A stretch of DNA of 64,000 nt from Progne subis subis (lineage: Eukaryota; Chordata; Aves; Passeriformes; Hirundinidae): NCBI GenBank assembly GCA_022316685.1, contig JAKJHU010000014.1:3095001-3159000 (forward strand), in the 5' to 3' direction. The translations under genes were made by a program, and so were the position numbers. The notes under the pieces were generated by a model that was not told the DNA's origin, made no database searches, and saw only the letters and a program-made list of their open reading frames with translations. Below, in pieces: positions 62,801 to 64,000 of the stretch (the first letter of the stretch is position 1; each line of letters opens with the position of its first letter).

Positions 62801-64000
62801 GGCCCCTGAACTCTATAAACCATAGGGATTTTAATTCAAGGCTCCAGCAGTGGGTCACACTCTGCTTTGGGACTGGCCAAAACCCACAGCCCAGCCTGGG
62901 CTGTTCTGGAGGCTGGCGGTTATGGAAACAGTCAAAAGGGGCCAAAATGCTATTTTAAAAGGCACAGCTCTCTAAAACTGAAGATCTCACCCTGGAGAGC
63001 TGGTTCTATCCCATCTTTTATTCCACCTCTTAGTGGAAATGCGATTTTAAGCCGTTCCTGGCAGGCCCTCAGCCTTGGGTTGGGAATGTCCAGCAGAGCG
63101 TACCAGCTGGCTCTGGGGATTTTACCTCCCTGTCCCCTCCAGCACCAACTGTGAAGATGAATCTGCTGGAACTTCTGTTTTATGCTAAAATATTTGCCAT
63201 GCTGGATGCACACCAATTGCTTAATAGGATTTTAGAAAACCCCTAGAAATTCCTGCAGGTAAAGAGAGCATCTATCCATTTTATTGGGTGACCTAAATAT
63301 TTTCAAGGATATGTTATCTCGTGCTTTAAGGTATAAGTCAAACACACAGCTACAGCAGATTCAGGCAATGGTTCCCTTCTTGGCAGGTTGCTCTGCAGTT
63401 TTGTGCCATTCCTGGGAGGATGAGTCCTGGCTGTTGGGATTCCCAGACAGTGATACAACTGGGATTTCCCCTGGGTACACTTCTCATGGCATTTCAGCCC
63501 AGGGCAAGGAGAACTGTCTCTCCTGCCATTGCATCTGGGGTGGGCTCAGCCCCCAGCTCCCACAGGTGCTTCTGGCACCTTTCTACCTTCTCCTGATGAA
63601 ATGGAAGAGGGAATCAGTGTTTCTGAGGTGTAAATAATGTTTAACAAGTGGGCCTTGGAGTTGTGAAGGAACTCCTGCACTTATGCTATAAACACTTTGG
63701 TGGTTGATTTAGAGCCAAGTCCTGCTGGCCTGACTGAAGCAATTAGCCTGATTACTGCCAGAGGGATGCTCGTGCAATTAAGGTGAGCAGTGTTTGCTCT
63801 TTATTCTGGAAACCAGGTGTCTGTATAAAAGCAGTTGACACAGTGCTTCGGTGCTGAGGCAGGAGGGTGATGGGCTGTGAGACAAACCTTCAAACCCCGA
63901 CAGAACCTGGTGTCTTTCGCAGAAGAGGGATGGACAGATGGACGTTGTCTGACACTGCTCTGGGGGGAAAGTGAAAACCTGACAGTGAGAGACATATCCT
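56871..64000. other. Unique non-coding DNA with enhancer-like AT-rich blocks
   Basis: No gene or transposon is recognised. Frames stay below 120 codons without recognisable content (57888-58166 on -, 63284-63637 on +). AT-rich, CpG-poor blocks of conserved-element texture occur at 59140-59420, 60990-61130 and 62030-62560. The middle one has three TAATTG/CAATTA cores (61006, 61060, 61101). The last one has two inverted repeats: TCACAG-gtga-CTGTGA at 62097-62112 and AATTCAT-tg-ATGAATT at 62280-62295. Confidence 0.5.

Noticed and set aside
1..64000. CRISPR arrays, operons, phage or bacterial mobile elements
   Set aside because: No regularly spaced repeats, no dense coding and no bacterial signals are present. 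The sequence is vertebrate in character throughout.

Overview
The window reads as vertebrate nuclear DNA, most likely from a bird. The best evidence is three fragments of the CR1 LINE: one on + at about 14003-14706, one on - at about 39651-40261, and a bare 3' tail on + at 50828-50880. The 3' ends carry the avian CR1 signature (GATCTTAAAGGTC..TTCCAACC, or the ATTCTGTG tail). CpG is depleted across most of the window apart from a few clusters. Base composition is moderately AT-rich, and there are microsatellites and homopolymers of the kind common in birds. I see no operons, no ribosome-binding-site/ORF organisation, and nothing bacterial or viral.

I recognise no protein-coding gene. No open frame in either strand encodes a protein family I can name except the decayed CR1 reverse-transcriptase remnants. 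The remaining frames (up to about 173 codons) are what chance gives in 64 kb of this composition. The window is best described as intergenic or long-intron sequence with sparse repeats.

Layout. 1-12659 is unique non-coding DNA with a T-rich tract near 5.1 kb. 12660-12739 is a perfect (CCCAT)16 microsatellite. 14003-14706 is an old frameshifted CR1. 14707-27429 is unique, with a tRNA-like SINE candidate on - near 25.83 kb. 27430-28000 is a CpG-island-like segment, the most promoter-like place in the window, with a splice-donor-like site facing outward on each strand. 28001-39650 is unique, with A-tracts, a 22-bp tandem duplication and a second tRNA-like fold at 33310-33383 (-). 39651-40261 is a better-preserved CR1 on -. 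40262-64000 is mostly unique, with a C22 tract (41438), a 15-bp tandem duplication (45141), the short CR1 tail (50828), a C38 tract (55880), two TATA-containing promoter-like sites (49151 and 56444), and AT-rich segments that look like conserved non-coding elements.

The most speculative but most testable lead is a small three-exon gene model on + between 49151 and 54568. It combines a TATA box, an ATG in good context, three phase-compatible exons (one with a textbook branch point and acceptor), a stop, and two AATAAA signals. It predicts an unrecognised protein of about 123 residues. It may well be coincidence. RNA-seq and comparison with other birds would settle it.
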